A stretch of 64,000 nucleotides of DNA from Vibrio comitans. Its GTDB lineage: Bacteria; Pseudomonadota; Gammaproteobacteria; Enterobacterales; Vibrionaceae. Location: assembly GCA_024346835.1 (NCBI GenBank), contig AP024866.1:558001-622000 (forward strand). Direction: 5' to 3'. The notes beneath the pieces were generated by a model. The model saw nothing but the letters and a program-made list of their open reading frames with translations. It ran no database searches and was not told the DNA's origin. This document shows, piece by piece, positions 47,156 through 57,323 of the stretch; the stretch's first letter is position 1; every line of letters starts with the position of its first letter. A program made the translations under genes and the position numbers.

Positions 47156-48223
47156 ATGCATACTAAGAACAAGATTGCTGCTGTTGTTGTTTCAGCTCTC
47201 GTTGCTGGCCTAGCAGGCTGCTCAACAGCTTCTTCCCCCGATACTGCATCTGCGACACAAGCTCCGTCAGCGAATAACGATCCGCAACTGGCTGCGCAGT
47301 ACAATCTAGACGTAAACAAGGTTCCTGCTGAAAACTTCGATTTATCTAAGTTTAAGCTCAATACGCCAAGAGACGATAACAAGCCAGAGCGTTCAGGTAA
47401 GGTAATGGAGATTTACAAGCCTATGTTGAATGACAAGGCTAACCCATTCTCTGACGCTGATTGGTTCTACACTGACTCTGTGACTGGCGCTATGGTGTTT
47501 GCTTCTCCAAACAAAGCAATGACAACACCAAACTCTAAGAACGCTCGTAGTGAACTGCGTGCAATGCTTTCTGATGACTACTCATCTCCAAAGAACAACT
47601 TCACTATCGCTTCAACAGACAATGCAGAAGCATACGGTGCGGTTGGCGGTCACATGAGTGCGACTCTGTCTGTTGACTGGGTAAGTACTAGTGGTGACTA
47701 CAAGAAAAATGGCGCATTTGCTACCGTAATCGGCCAAATCCACGGTTCAAAGAACGAACCTCTAAAAATCATGTACCGCAAACTGCCAGAGCACGAATAC
47801 GGTTCTGTTTACTGGAATTACGAAACCAACGCTCTAGGTGATGACTACAGCAAACGTCGTGATATTCGCCATGAAGTGTTTGGTCAAAGCGGTCTGCGCC
47901 AAGGTTCAGAAGATCCGGTAACAGGTATCAAACTGGGTGAGATCTTCTCGTACGATGTGAATGTAGACGGTGACATCATGCACCTTACGTTCACTAAGAA
48001 CCCTGGTAAACCAAACCAAGAAGTTAAGACGTTTGATATTGACCTAGCGAAGGGTGAATACCAAGGCGACAAATACGACCAAGGCTACGCAAACGACTGG
48101 ATGTACTTCAAAGCAGGTACTTACAACCAATGTAACACTGGCTCAAGCGGTTGTTCAAACAACGGTATCGAAGCAGGCGATTACGCTAAAGTGAGCTTCT
48201 TCCAGTTCAGCCTAGATCAGTAA
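47156..48223 (+). CDS. Alginate lyase, polysaccharide lyase family 7, lipoprotein
   Basis: The protein has 355 residues. A lipobox GLAGC (Cys22) is followed by a low-complexity linker (STASSPDTASATQAPSANN) and a single PL7 beta-jelly-roll. The three family blocks are present: R-S-E-L-R at Arg131, Q-I-H-G at 194-197 (catalytic His196) and YFKAGTYNQ at 317-325 (catalytic Tyr). PL7 enzymes cut alginate by beta-elimination; QIH is usually linked to guluronate-containing substrates. ATG 47156 is chosen because AGAGG and the signal peptide follow from it; the frame upstream is not signal-like. Confidence 0.93.
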   Translation: MHTKNKIAAVVVSALVAGLAGCSTASSPDTASATQAPSANNDPQLAAQYNLDVNKVPAENFDLSKFKLNTPRDDNKPERSGKVMEIYKPMLNDKANPFSDADWFYTDSVTGAMVFASPNKAMTTPNSKNARSELRAMLSDDYSSPKNNFTIASTDNAEAYGAVGGHMSATLSVDWVSTSGDYKKNGAFATVIGQIHGSKNEPLKIMYRKLPEHEYGSVYWNYETNALGDDYSKRRDIRHEVFGQSGLRQGSEDPVTGIKLGEIFSYDVNVDGDIMHLTFTKNPGKPNQEVKTFDIDLAKGEYQGDKYDQGYANDWMYFKAGTYNQCNTGSSGCSNNGIEAGDYAKVSFFQFSLDQ

Positions 48224-48377
48224 TACGATATAACAGACATTCACTGAATGTCTAAGAGCATGTCGAGATTTTCTTGTGGGGGCTAGAGTCTCGATAAGCG
48301 GTGAGGGAATCGGGGATTGGACTGTTTTCAATGGCGATTTACCAATGATTCACTTCAATGTTTCCTCACGTTTTTTT

Positions 48378-48407
48378 AGAGCCTGCTTCGTGCAGGCTCT
48401 TTTTTTA
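48378..48407 (+). terminator. Intrinsic terminator downstream of the PL7 lyase
   Basis: AGAGCCTGC (48378-48386) and GCAGGCTCT (48392-48400) pair around TTCGT with T48400-48407. It lies 155 bp after the lyase stop. Confidence 0.85.
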
Positions 48408-48433
48408 TCCTTATTGTTGCGCTCCAAGAAAGC

Positions 48434-48463
48434 AAAAAGCCGAGCGTTTAAGCTCGGTTTTTT
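48434..48463. terminator. Bidirectional terminator, mainly for the minus-strand lyase operon
   Basis: CCGAGC (48440-48445) and GCTCGG (48452-48457) pair around GTTTAA, flanked by A48434-48438 and T48458-48463, so both strands get a U-tract. It sits 19 bp beyond the 3' end of the minus-strand lyase gene. Confidence 0.82.
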
Positions 48464-48481
48464 ATATTAGAGAAGCTATAG

Positions 48482-50701
48482 CTAGGCTAGTTCAGCGTGC
48501 TTAATCTGCTCTTGAACGTAATCGCCTTCTGTATTGACGACCAAGGTATCTAGACCAATATCGATAGTCAGAAGACCGTTACTATCCATGTCGTAGTAAA
48601 TGTCACTCTTCTCACAGCAGGCTACAACCGTGTGCTCAAGCATAGTAGGCAGTAGCCACTCGATATGTTTAATGTCTTGGTCTGCATCGGATACGACCGA
48701 TTCATTGAAAGTGGTTTCCTCTTGGTAACCCACATCAATGCTTGGCTCCAATAGGTTATTTCCGGCTACCTTAACTTGATAGGGCTCATTACCATTGCAC
48801 AACATCACTGAGAGGCCTTTAGGCTGAACCTGTAGTGGTGAATGTAATCTCCACTGTAAAGGTTGCGGTGTGCAAAGGGTTACCTTATCAACGATGATTA
48901 GCCCTTTATCTGCAACGGTGACTAGAGTGCGGATAAATCGCTTTGCATCAGCATAGGTATTACTCAAATCTATCTGTACCACTGACCAATTATCGCCCGT
49001 CTTATGACTAACAACAGAAGCGGTGGCAGATTCGTCATCCAGGATTTGTCCCTTACCGCCAATTAGCGGGAGGTTGTGGGCTTTGGTTGTTCGTGTCCAC
49101 TCACTATGATGAGAGCTACCAAAACGGTATCCATAGCTGCCACTTGGAGTAAGAATACTGGTACCAGAATCTATTAATGCAAAGTTACCTTGGTCGCCAT
49201 GCCTGTGAGAGCTATTGCCAAATTGGCTGGCTCGGAAGAATACAGAGTTCTTCTGCCCTTGCATGATGCCTAAGCCCGCAAAATCGTAATACTTACTATA
49301 AAGCGGCTTGTCTTGAATGGCTTGTTCCGCCTTCAATTGAGGGCGCTCAGAAAGTTCGATTTGTGCAATGGTAGGAACAACATCCAACAAGTGCAGGTCA
49401 TAGCTTGAGATCTGTTGCTCTAGCTCTAAACTTCTTTCTCTTGTAGGTTTGTCACCAAAACGCTCAGCATAAATACGAAGAGGGTTCTGCGCAAAGAAAC
49501 CTGGCCATTCTAAACCATCACGTTTACACCAGAAGCCATCACCAAATGGGTGAATGTCGGCTTCATTGGCCACATAGTCCATCGCAAATTTGCTGTAGTT
49601 TTTGTAAAAGGGGTGGTTGTAAAAAGAAAACCCACTTATGCGCTCTACAGAAAGGAAGAACGGGTGAAACCACTTACTGTATGACGATGAATAAAATGGA
49701 CCCTCAGCCCAACTCCCGTCTTCACCACCATAAAAGGGTAGGACGCCGCGGTAGATCATTAGAGAGTAATTTAGCCAGCGCTCGCAGACTTCTCGATTGT
49801 ATTCTTTATGTAGCGCAAGAGCGGCTATACCCAGATAAGCTGGTAATCGGGATGTATGAGAGTGGCCAGGGAACTGCTTAAACTGATCTTGCTCGAGTCT
49901 TTCTTCCATTTGGTAGGCAATACGAATCAGCATAGGTCTGACAAAGGACTTTTCACTGTCCGTCAGAAGTGGTGCTAGCCAGTGGTACGCCAAGTAAAGA
50001 TTTCGAGCTAATGAAAGTCCCACTTCGTCACCCCATGTACATGGGCGAAGTAGCGACGCAGGCCCTTCAGGACTCCATTCAGCGAGTTTAAGCAACAGTG
50101 ATGCTGCTAGTTCTCCACTTTGCTCGTCACCCCAAATCTTGTAGAGCAACGCCTGCGACATTAGGTCTCTGTCTATCCACTTTCGCACATTCGCAATGGC
50201 GGTACGCTTGCCTTCTTCTTCACCTCTTCTGTAGTGAGTTGGGTAGGTAATTGCGTCGATATCCGCCAAAGATGCAGTGTTCTTTAACTTCTCGTACGCC
50301 ATCCAAGAGGATATTCGTACAAGGTTAGTGTCTTCATTAAAGTACATCAGAAACTGGTCGTGATTCTCGCACAGTTCAAAGAGCTCTTTTGCGGTAGGTG
50401 CTAAGTAGTCTTCTGACTCTTCTGTAACCGTAAAAGAAAACCATTCACTCGCTTGATGGTCATCATTAAGTACACGCCAACGATAGTTGCCCAAAGGCAA
50501 TGAAAAAGGCAGTTGAAATGGAGATGAAACCTTGTCCCAACACCATTGCAATGGCTTGCTTGTGTGTTCAAGCTCGATAGTAAAAGTATCTTGGTAACCG
50601 GGCTGAGGCCAGTTAAAGCTTGGTGGGTTTGTCTGCAGCTCTTGCTTATGCGCTGGAGACATAAATACTTGAAAATCATGAGTTCTTTGCAATGACAACA
50701 T
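48482..50701 (-). CDS. DUF4962/heparinase II/III-type polysaccharide lyase, probable oligoalginate lyase
   Basis: The protein has 739 residues. An N-terminal beta region (MSPAHKQELQTNPPSFNWPQPGY...) is followed by an alpha/alpha toroid (ILLKLAEWSPEGPASLLRPCTWGDEVGLSLARNLYLAYHWLAP). The C-terminal anti-parallel beta domain contains NSSHRHGDQGNFALIDSG and WTRTTKAHNLPLIGGKG. This is the layout of heparinase II-like lyases, including exolytic alginate lyases of families PL15/PL17. No signal peptide is seen, so it should act on imported oligomers. An upstream in-frame ATG at 50758 would overlap the preceding gene; ATG 50701 leaves a 1-bp gap. Confidence 0.8.
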   Translation of the reverse strand: MLSLQRTHDFQVFMSPAHKQELQTNPPSFNWPQPGYQDTFTIELEHTSKPLQWCWDKVSSPFQLPFSLPLGNYRWRVLNDDHQASEWFSFTVTEESEDYLAPTAKELFELCENHDQFLMYFNEDTNLVRISSWMAYEKLKNTASLADIDAITYPTHYRRGEEEGKRTAIANVRKWIDRDLMSQALLYKIWGDEQSGELAASLLLKLAEWSPEGPASLLRPCTWGDEVGLSLARNLYLAYHWLAPLLTDSEKSFVRPMLIRIAYQMEERLEQDQFKQFPGHSHTSRLPAYLGIAALALHKEYNREVCERWLNYSLMIYRGVLPFYGGEDGSWAEGPFYSSSYSKWFHPFFLSVERISGFSFYNHPFYKNYSKFAMDYVANEADIHPFGDGFWCKRDGLEWPGFFAQNPLRIYAERFGDKPTRERSLELEQQISSYDLHLLDVVPTIAQIELSERPQLKAEQAIQDKPLYSKYYDFAGLGIMQGQKNSVFFRASQFGNSSHRHGDQGNFALIDSGTSILTPSGSYGYRFGSSHHSEWTRTTKAHNLPLIGGKGQILDDESATASVVSHKTGDNWSVVQIDLSNTYADAKRFIRTLVTVADKGLIIVDKVTLCTPQPLQWRLHSPLQVQPKGLSVMLCNGNEPYQVKVAGNNLLEPSIDVGYQEETTFNESVVSDADQDIKHIEWLLPTMLEHTVVACCEKSDIYYDMDSNGLLTIDIGLDTLVVNTEGDYVQEQIKHAELA

Positions 50702-50702
50702 T

Positions 50703-51254
50703 CTATTGCTCCTTTTTAAACCAGAGGTACTCGCCCGTTTCAGGGTTGATTTCGCCAATGGCCTTAGCAGGGGATCCCGCCACTATTTGGTAGTCTTGCA
50801 CGTTTTGAGTTACCACAGAGTTTGCACAAACCAGTGCACATCGACCGATGGTGACTCCAGGGGTGATAACGACTCCTGTGGTTAACCAAACGCCATCTTG
50901 GATTTCTACCTTTCCCTCTTCTAGGCTACTGCGAGCACTAAAGTGGTCGGTGGTCGGGTCGTAAAGGTGGTTAGAGGCAACGATCGAAACATGCGGTCCT
51001 ATCAAGACATTCTTGCCGATGGTGACATCACCATTTACATAGCTGTAGAGCCCAACATAAGAGTTGTCACCGATTTGCTTATCGCCAATGCGGACTATCG
51101 CTCCAGGGGCAACTCTTACACCTTCGTTGTTAAAGCCCATAATTGCTGCGCGAGCATTATCGTCTTCAAAATTATTGCTCTGTGTAGTGTAAAGGGTGAA
51201 CTTTCGAAATTCTTCGTCGGTGAGTTCTCCACCAAATCTTTTCTGTACTGACAT
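50703..51254 (-). CDS. Hexapeptide-repeat acyltransferase (LacA/Maa-like)
   Basis: The protein has 183 residues with a left-handed beta-helix of hexapeptide repeats, visible as VRVAPGAIVRIGDKQIGDNSYVG, VTIGKNVLIGPHVSIVASNH and VEIQDGVWLTTGVVITPGVTIGRCALVCANSVV. The catalytic histidine is the one in VASNHLYDP. Such enzymes O-acetylate sugars with acetyl-CoA. It lies between the symporter and the lyase on the same strand (1-bp gap to the lyase, 58 bp from the symporter), so a carbohydrate role is likely; the acceptor is not known. Confidence 0.85.
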   Translation of the reverse strand: MSVQKRFGGELTDEEFRKFTLYTTQSNNFEDDNARAAIMGFNNEGVRVAPGAIVRIGDKQIGDNSYVGLYSYVNGDVTIGKNVLIGPHVSIVASNHLYDPTTDHFSARSSLEEGKVEIQDGVWLTTGVVITPGVTIGRCALVCANSVVTQNVQDYQIVAGSPAKAIGEINPETGEYLWFKKEQ

Positions 51255-51312
51255 GTTTACCTCAATAGATAGGAGGTCTCCCTCCTATCTAGTTGTTTTA
51301 TTTGTATTTTAC

Positions 51313-53091
51313 TTAAGCACAGCTTTGCTTAACTTGTAGTTCAGCTGGCTTTTTTACGGTGCGGAGCAGGATGTAGCCAATTAAGGCAATGATGCCTGCA
51401 ACGATGGCGAACAGCGCTTTACCCCACAGTGGATTAGGAACTAGAGTCAACATTGCAAGGAATACAGATGCGGTAAGTAGCATCTTGCCCAGCATGATGT
51501 GTTGCTTGTTGTCCATCAGGATGCTTTGTTCTGTTTCTTCAACAATTACTTCTGTATCAACATTGTTGAAGAACTTATTGATCTCAGCCGCACGCTCAGG
51601 TGATGGCTCTTTGTAGAAGAAGCGAGATAGAACAAAGAACGGTAGAGTGATGGACATATGACCAATTACACCCAGTGTTACAGACTTCATCTCTGAGAAT
51701 TCGCGAGCGGTAAGTTGCGTATCAAGACCTAGAATTGTTTCAACCGTATTTGGAGTGATAACAAACGCGATCACAGCCGATACACACATACCCACAACTA
51801 TGGTGCCCCACCCAGCCCAATCTGGCGTTTTACGTACGAAGAAACACATGATTGAAGGAATTAGAACAGGGAAGCCGACTAACGTACCAACCAGCATCAT
51901 TAGATCAAACAGACCAAACTCTTTCAGAGAGGTTAAAAACAGGCCAGTTAGAATGATAACAATACCAAAGATAGCCGTTAGCACCTTACTTGCTCTCATT
52001 AGGTTCTTCTCTGAGAAGTCCTTACAGAAGTAGGGTTCGTACACACTCTTCAGGATGATGCCAGCATTGCGGTTTAGTGCAGAATCCATTGAAGACATGG
52101 TTGCTGCAAACATAGCCGCTAGCATTAGGCCTACCATGCCTACTGGCATTTCACGTTTAACAAACATGTAGTAGGTAGCGTCCGCTACTTTATCGCCAAG
52201 GCCTTCTAGACCCCAAGTTGTAACATCAGCGTAGTTTCCAGCTACATACCAAGCAGGTAGGAACCAAACAAGAGGACCAAGGATCATTAGTGAACAAGCC
52301 AGCAGTGCTGCTTTTCGCGCATTCTTTGTATCTTTTGAAGCGATGAATCGGTATGAATCCACCATGTTGTTGGTGCTAAAGAACTGTTTAACAAAGATAC
52401 AAATGAACCAACCCACGAATAGGTAGGTATAGCTGTAACCGTCACCAATTAACTGTTCTGTTGGCAGGCCAACCTCAAGCAAGTTACCAACGCCACCTGA
52501 TTTCCAAATCGCAACCATAGCGGCAATGAAGGTCATTACTGTAATGATGATCATCTGCATGAAGTCAGATGCAATAACAGCCCAGCTACCACCAACAAGT
52601 GACATGAATAGTACTACTAAGCCAGCACCGATAATGGTTTGCTCTAGAGGGACGCCGATAACTGCACTAGTGAATACTGCCAGACCGTTAAGCCAAATCG
52701 CCGCTTGCAGGACACTAAGAGGAACGTTTGCCCAAGTAAACACTTGCTCGTTCACTGCGCCCAGTCTTAACCTGATGCCTTGCAAAGGACTGATAACTCG
52801 CATTTGGCGCGCTTTGGCAGCAAAGAATAGATAGTTACAGAAGTAACCTAAAGCGTTGGCAAAAAATACGATAGCAACGGACATACCACTGGTAAGGGCC
52901 TTACCCATAAGTCCAGTAAAGGTCATTGCACTCAAGGCCATCATGAAGGCACTGGAACCAACCATCCACCAAAGCATTCGGCCACCACCCCTAAAATACT
53001 CACTTGTATTTGAGGCGGCAGAGCGAAATACCCAGCCAAGTCCAATGAGAAAAATGAAGTAAACGAGTACAACAATAATATCAATATCCAT
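51313..53091 (-). CDS. Sodium:solute symporter (SSS family)
   Basis: The protein has 592 residues with about 13-14 hydrophobic segments. SSS features: the N-terminal FIFLIGLGWVFRSAASNTSEYFRGGGRMLWWMVGSSAFMMALSAMTFTG, the central GGSWAVIASDFMQMIIIT and the sodium-site region AAMFAATMSSMDSALNRNAG. Some SSS members of vibrios import unsaturated alginate oligomers or monomers. First gene of the minus-strand set with the acetyltransferase and lyase, so an uptake role for that pathway is inferred. Confidence 0.88.
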   Translation of the reverse strand: MDIDIIVVLVYFIFLIGLGWVFRSAASNTSEYFRGGGRMLWWMVGSSAFMMALSAMTFTGLMGKALTSGMSVAIVFFANALGYFCNYLFFAAKARQMRVISPLQGIRLRLGAVNEQVFTWANVPLSVLQAAIWLNGLAVFTSAVIGVPLEQTIIGAGLVVLFMSLVGGSWAVIASDFMQMIIITVMTFIAAMVAIWKSGGVGNLLEVGLPTEQLIGDGYSYTYLFVGWFICIFVKQFFSTNNMVDSYRFIASKDTKNARKAALLACSLMILGPLVWFLPAWYVAGNYADVTTWGLEGLGDKVADATYYMFVKREMPVGMVGLMLAAMFAATMSSMDSALNRNAGIILKSVYEPYFCKDFSEKNLMRASKVLTAIFGIVIILTGLFLTSLKEFGLFDLMMLVGTLVGFPVLIPSIMCFFVRKTPDWAGWGTIVVGMCVSAVIAFVITPNTVETILGLDTQLTAREFSEMKSVTLGVIGHMSITLPFFVLSRFFYKEPSPERAAEINKFFNNVDTEVIVEETEQSILMDNKQHIMLGKMLLTASVFLAMLTLVPNPLWGKALFAIVAGIIALIGYILLRTVKKPAELQVKQSCA

Positions 53092-53231
53092 GCGTGATGG
53101 TTCCTGTAGTCATAGGGTAGAGAGGCATAGCTACATCCTTTTTTTCTTTATATATGGATTAAGCAAACATTAGTTGAGGTCTGAGACCTGACACACGTTT
53201 CATCATAAGGAGGCTTATCATCGAGTGGAAA

Positions 53232-53255
53232 TATTATTATCGTATAACAATAATA
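53232..53255. promoter_or_regulatory. Dyad in the symporter-lysR divergent gap
   Basis: TATTATT (53232-53238) and AATAATA (53249-53255) flank a 10-bp spacer, just before the lysR start. It is AT-rich, so chance is possible, but the position fits autoregulation and control of the divergent symporter operon. Confidence 0.35.
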
Positions 53256-53277
53256 CTAATATCGAATGACAGGCTTT

Positions 53278-54192
53278 ATGGACATAAAAACTCTCAAAAC
53301 CTTTCTTTCAGTAGCAAAATTGAAGAACTTTTCCGCTGCTGCAAGAGAGTTAAATACGGTTCAACCTACCGTTTCTCGCCATATTTCTGATTTGGAAAAT
53401 GAGTTGGGAACTAAGCTGTTTTTGCGAACAACGCATCAGGTAGAGTTGACTGCTGCTGGAGAGGTTTTATTACCGGAAGCGCGAGCTATCTTAGCCAATG
53501 ATCTGCGAGTGAAGGAACTTGTTGGTAAGGCGCTTGAGTCTAAAGAGTCGGTGCTCAATATTGGCTACTTGGCCACGGCCTGTTCCTTTTTCCTGCCTAA
53601 GCTCCTTGGGGATTTTTCGTCGAATAACTCTAAGGTGACGACGCACTTATTTGAAATGACCGCACAAGAGCAAAAAGAGGCCTTAATAGAGAATAAAATT
53701 GATATTGCATTCTCTAGGCGTCAGCCTCAACTTGATGGTCGTATATTCAATGTGGAAAAAATTTATACAGACAAATTAGTGGCGATTCTTCCTGCTAATC
53801 ATGCGTTGGCAAGCAGTGAGAAAGTGAGCCTTAAAGACTTAGCGGATGAAAAGTTCATATTGTTTCGACGTACAGAGTGGAGTGAAATGTATGAACACAT
53901 TACCTTACTCTGTCAGGAACGAGGCTTTTCTCTCGATGTAACTTTCCACCCTGATAATATGAGACACCTTATCACCTCAGTCTCATCTGGGCTCGGGGTT
54001 TCTATCGCGCCTCAGTGCATAAAATTCATCGCTGACAAAAACTGCGTGTGTAAGCCCATTGAAGAGGTGAGCTTGGTTCTGCCTCTGTATATCTATTACA
54101 AAAGAGATAAAATGAGTGAGCCTTTAGGGCACCTAGTCAGCAACTGCTTATCACATGCTCAAGATATTCAGACGATGCTGGTTGATAACTAA
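53278..54192 (+). CDS. LysR-family transcriptional regulator
   Basis: The protein has 304 residues. Winged helix: MDIKTLKTFLSVAKLKNFSAAARELNTVQPTVSRHISDLENELGTKLFLRTTHQVELT. The effector domain follows (LNIGYLATACSFFLPKLL ... DIAFSRRQP ... LVAILPANHALAS). It is divergent from the symporter-acetyltransferase-lyase set, its probable target. Two ATGs are in frame, 53266 and 53278; the second matches typical LysR starts, and neither has a strong Shine-Dalgarno. Confidence 0.87.
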   Translation: MDIKTLKTFLSVAKLKNFSAAARELNTVQPTVSRHISDLENELGTKLFLRTTHQVELTAAGEVLLPEARAILANDLRVKELVGKALESKESVLNIGYLATACSFFLPKLLGDFSSNNSKVTTHLFEMTAQEQKEALIENKIDIAFSRRQPQLDGRIFNVEKIYTDKLVAILPANHALASSEKVSLKDLADEKFILFRRTEWSEMYEHITLLCQERGFSLDVTFHPDNMRHLITSVSSGLGVSIAPQCIKFIADKNCVCKPIEEVSLVLPLYIYYKRDKMSEPLGHLVSNCLSHAQDIQTMLVDN

Positions 54193-54228
54193 GTGCCCTA
54201 GGGCCCACAAGTTTAACTGCGATCTATA

Positions 54229-55717
<1,489 letters not shown>

Positions 55718-55910
55718 TCGTTGATGACATCAATGTAATCAGGCATTCGATTTCGCTATAGAGCCAGTTTTTAAGATTATTTGTGGCAGAGCCTACAACA
55801 TCGCCTGACCCATAGTTTTTTTTAAACTGACCCTACGCCTATCCCTTGGTTTATCGACAAGATACTTCTACATCAACAGCACAACTCAGAGTTCGCATAG
55901 GAGAAATTAA

Positions 55911-57224
55911 ATGAATGGATTTGCACCCGAGATATCAAATCAATACGTCGTGGATCTCGACAAACATGTATTTCACTCTTGGTCTGTACAAGAGTCAGCG
56001 CCACCTATAGCGATAGCGAGCGCGCAAGGGTGCAGTTTGTGGGATTTTGAAGGAAAGCAGTATCTTGATTTTAGTAGCCAGCTAGTCAATACCAATATTG
56101 GTCATCAACATCCTAAAGTGATCGATGCGATTAAGGCTCAAGCAGAAACCTTAGTTACTATTGCTCCTGCTACTGCAAATGTGACTCGTGGCGAAGCGGC
56201 GAAGCGCATTCTAGATAGAGCCCCTGATAATTTTAAAAAGGTGTTTTTTACTAACGCTGGGGCTGACGCCAATGAGAATGCTATTCGTATGGCTAGGCAG
56301 TTTACGGGGCGAGACAAAGTGCTCTCAGCTTACCGTTCTTATCATGGCAATACGGGATCAGCGATTGCGGCTACCGGTGATTTTCGTCGTGTACCTAATG
56401 AATACAGCCGCGGGCATGTGCACTTTTTTAATCCCTATCTGTATCGTACCGAGTTTAATGCCCAAACAGAGCAGCAAGAGTGTGAACGTGCATTGCAGCA
56501 CCTTAAACGCGTCATTGAGTGCGAAGGACCAAATGCGATAGCTGCGATTATCTTAGAGACCATTCCTGGAACAGCGGGTTTCTTATTACCTCCTGAGGGC
56601 TACCTACAAGGGGTTCGCGATCTTGCTACAGAGCATGGCATACAGCTTATCTTTGATGAGGTTATGGTGGGATTTGGTCGTACTGGTCGCTGGTTTGCGT
56701 TCGAGCACTTCAATGTTGTGCCCGATCTTATTACCTTTGCCAAAGGGGTTAACTCAGGATATGTACCAGCTGGTGGCGTTGTGGTCAGCGAGCCGATTTC
56801 AGAGTACTTCAAGAGTAATTTCTTCATGGGAGGCCTAACTTATTCTGGCCATCCATTAGCGATGTCAGCGATTGTCGCTACCCTAGATGCAATGGAAGAA
56901 GAAGGCATTGTTCGCTATGCCGATGAGGTCGGAAATAATGTTCTGGGTCCGGCGCTCATTGAACTGATGGAGAAGCACGAAACCATAGGTGATATTCGCG
57001 GCAAAGGCATGTTTTGGGCGCTAGAGTTAGTTGAAAACAGGGCAACCCGTGAACCACTGAGCAACAGCAAGATTGCTTCAATGAAGTCTAAGTTCGCAGA
57101 AAAAGGCTTACTGACGTTTATTGTGAATAATCGTATTCATGTAGCGCCACCATTGATCATCAAACCAAATGAGATTGCTCAGGGTGTGGCAATTATTAGC
57201 CAAGTACTGGCTGAGTTTGATTAA
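55911..57224 (+). CDS. Class III PLP-dependent aminotransferase (omega-amino acid:pyruvate / taurine:pyruvate type)
   Basis: The protein has 437 residues and is a fold-type I aminotransferase. Signatures: FFTNAGADANENAIRMAR, YRSYHGNT, ILETIPGTAG, LIFDEVMVGFGRTGRW and the PLP lysine Lys278 in ITFAKGVNSGYVPAGGVVV. The sequence is of the beta-alanine/taurine/putrescine-type group that moves terminal amino groups to pyruvate or 2-oxoglutarate. Divergence from a TauE-type exporter and convergence with a MocR regulator suggest degradation of an amine or sulfonate, but no sulfoacetaldehyde acetyltransferase is present in the window. Confidence 0.87.
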   Translation: MNGFAPEISNQYVVDLDKHVFHSWSVQESAPPIAIASAQGCSLWDFEGKQYLDFSSQLVNTNIGHQHPKVIDAIKAQAETLVTIAPATANVTRGEAAKRILDRAPDNFKKVFFTNAGADANENAIRMARQFTGRDKVLSAYRSYHGNTGSAIAATGDFRRVPNEYSRGHVHFFNPYLYRTEFNAQTEQQECERALQHLKRVIECEGPNAIAAIILETIPGTAGFLLPPEGYLQGVRDLATEHGIQLIFDEVMVGFGRTGRWFAFEHFNVVPDLITFAKGVNSGYVPAGGVVVSEPISEYFKSNFFMGGLTYSGHPLAMSAIVATLDAMEEEGIVRYADEVGNNVLGPALIELMEKHETIGDIRGKGMFWALELVENRATREPLSNSKIASMKSKFAEKGLLTFIVNNRIHVAPPLIIKPNEIAQGVAIISQVLAEFD

Positions 57225-57260
57225 TCTTTTTGGGAAAACCTAGCCCCAAAAAAATAGTCA

Positions 57261-57290
57261 AAAAAACGCCAAGACAATTGTCTTGGCGTT
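57261..57290 (-). terminator. Terminator of the mocR-type gene
   Basis: A perfect 26-bp palindrome (57265-57290, half-site AACGCCAAGACAA) is followed on the minus strand by a U-run (A57261-57266 on plus). The plus strand has only TT after it, so it mainly ends the minus-strand regulator gene. Confidence 0.85.
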
Positions 57291-57323
57291 GGCGCATTGA
57301 ATCAAGCTTAATACTAGGTGAGG

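Noticed and set aside
50702..50758. Longer start for the minus-strand lyase
   Set aside because: It would overlap the acetyltransferase gene, and the added basic residues are not a signal peptide; ATG 50701 leaves a 1-bp gap.
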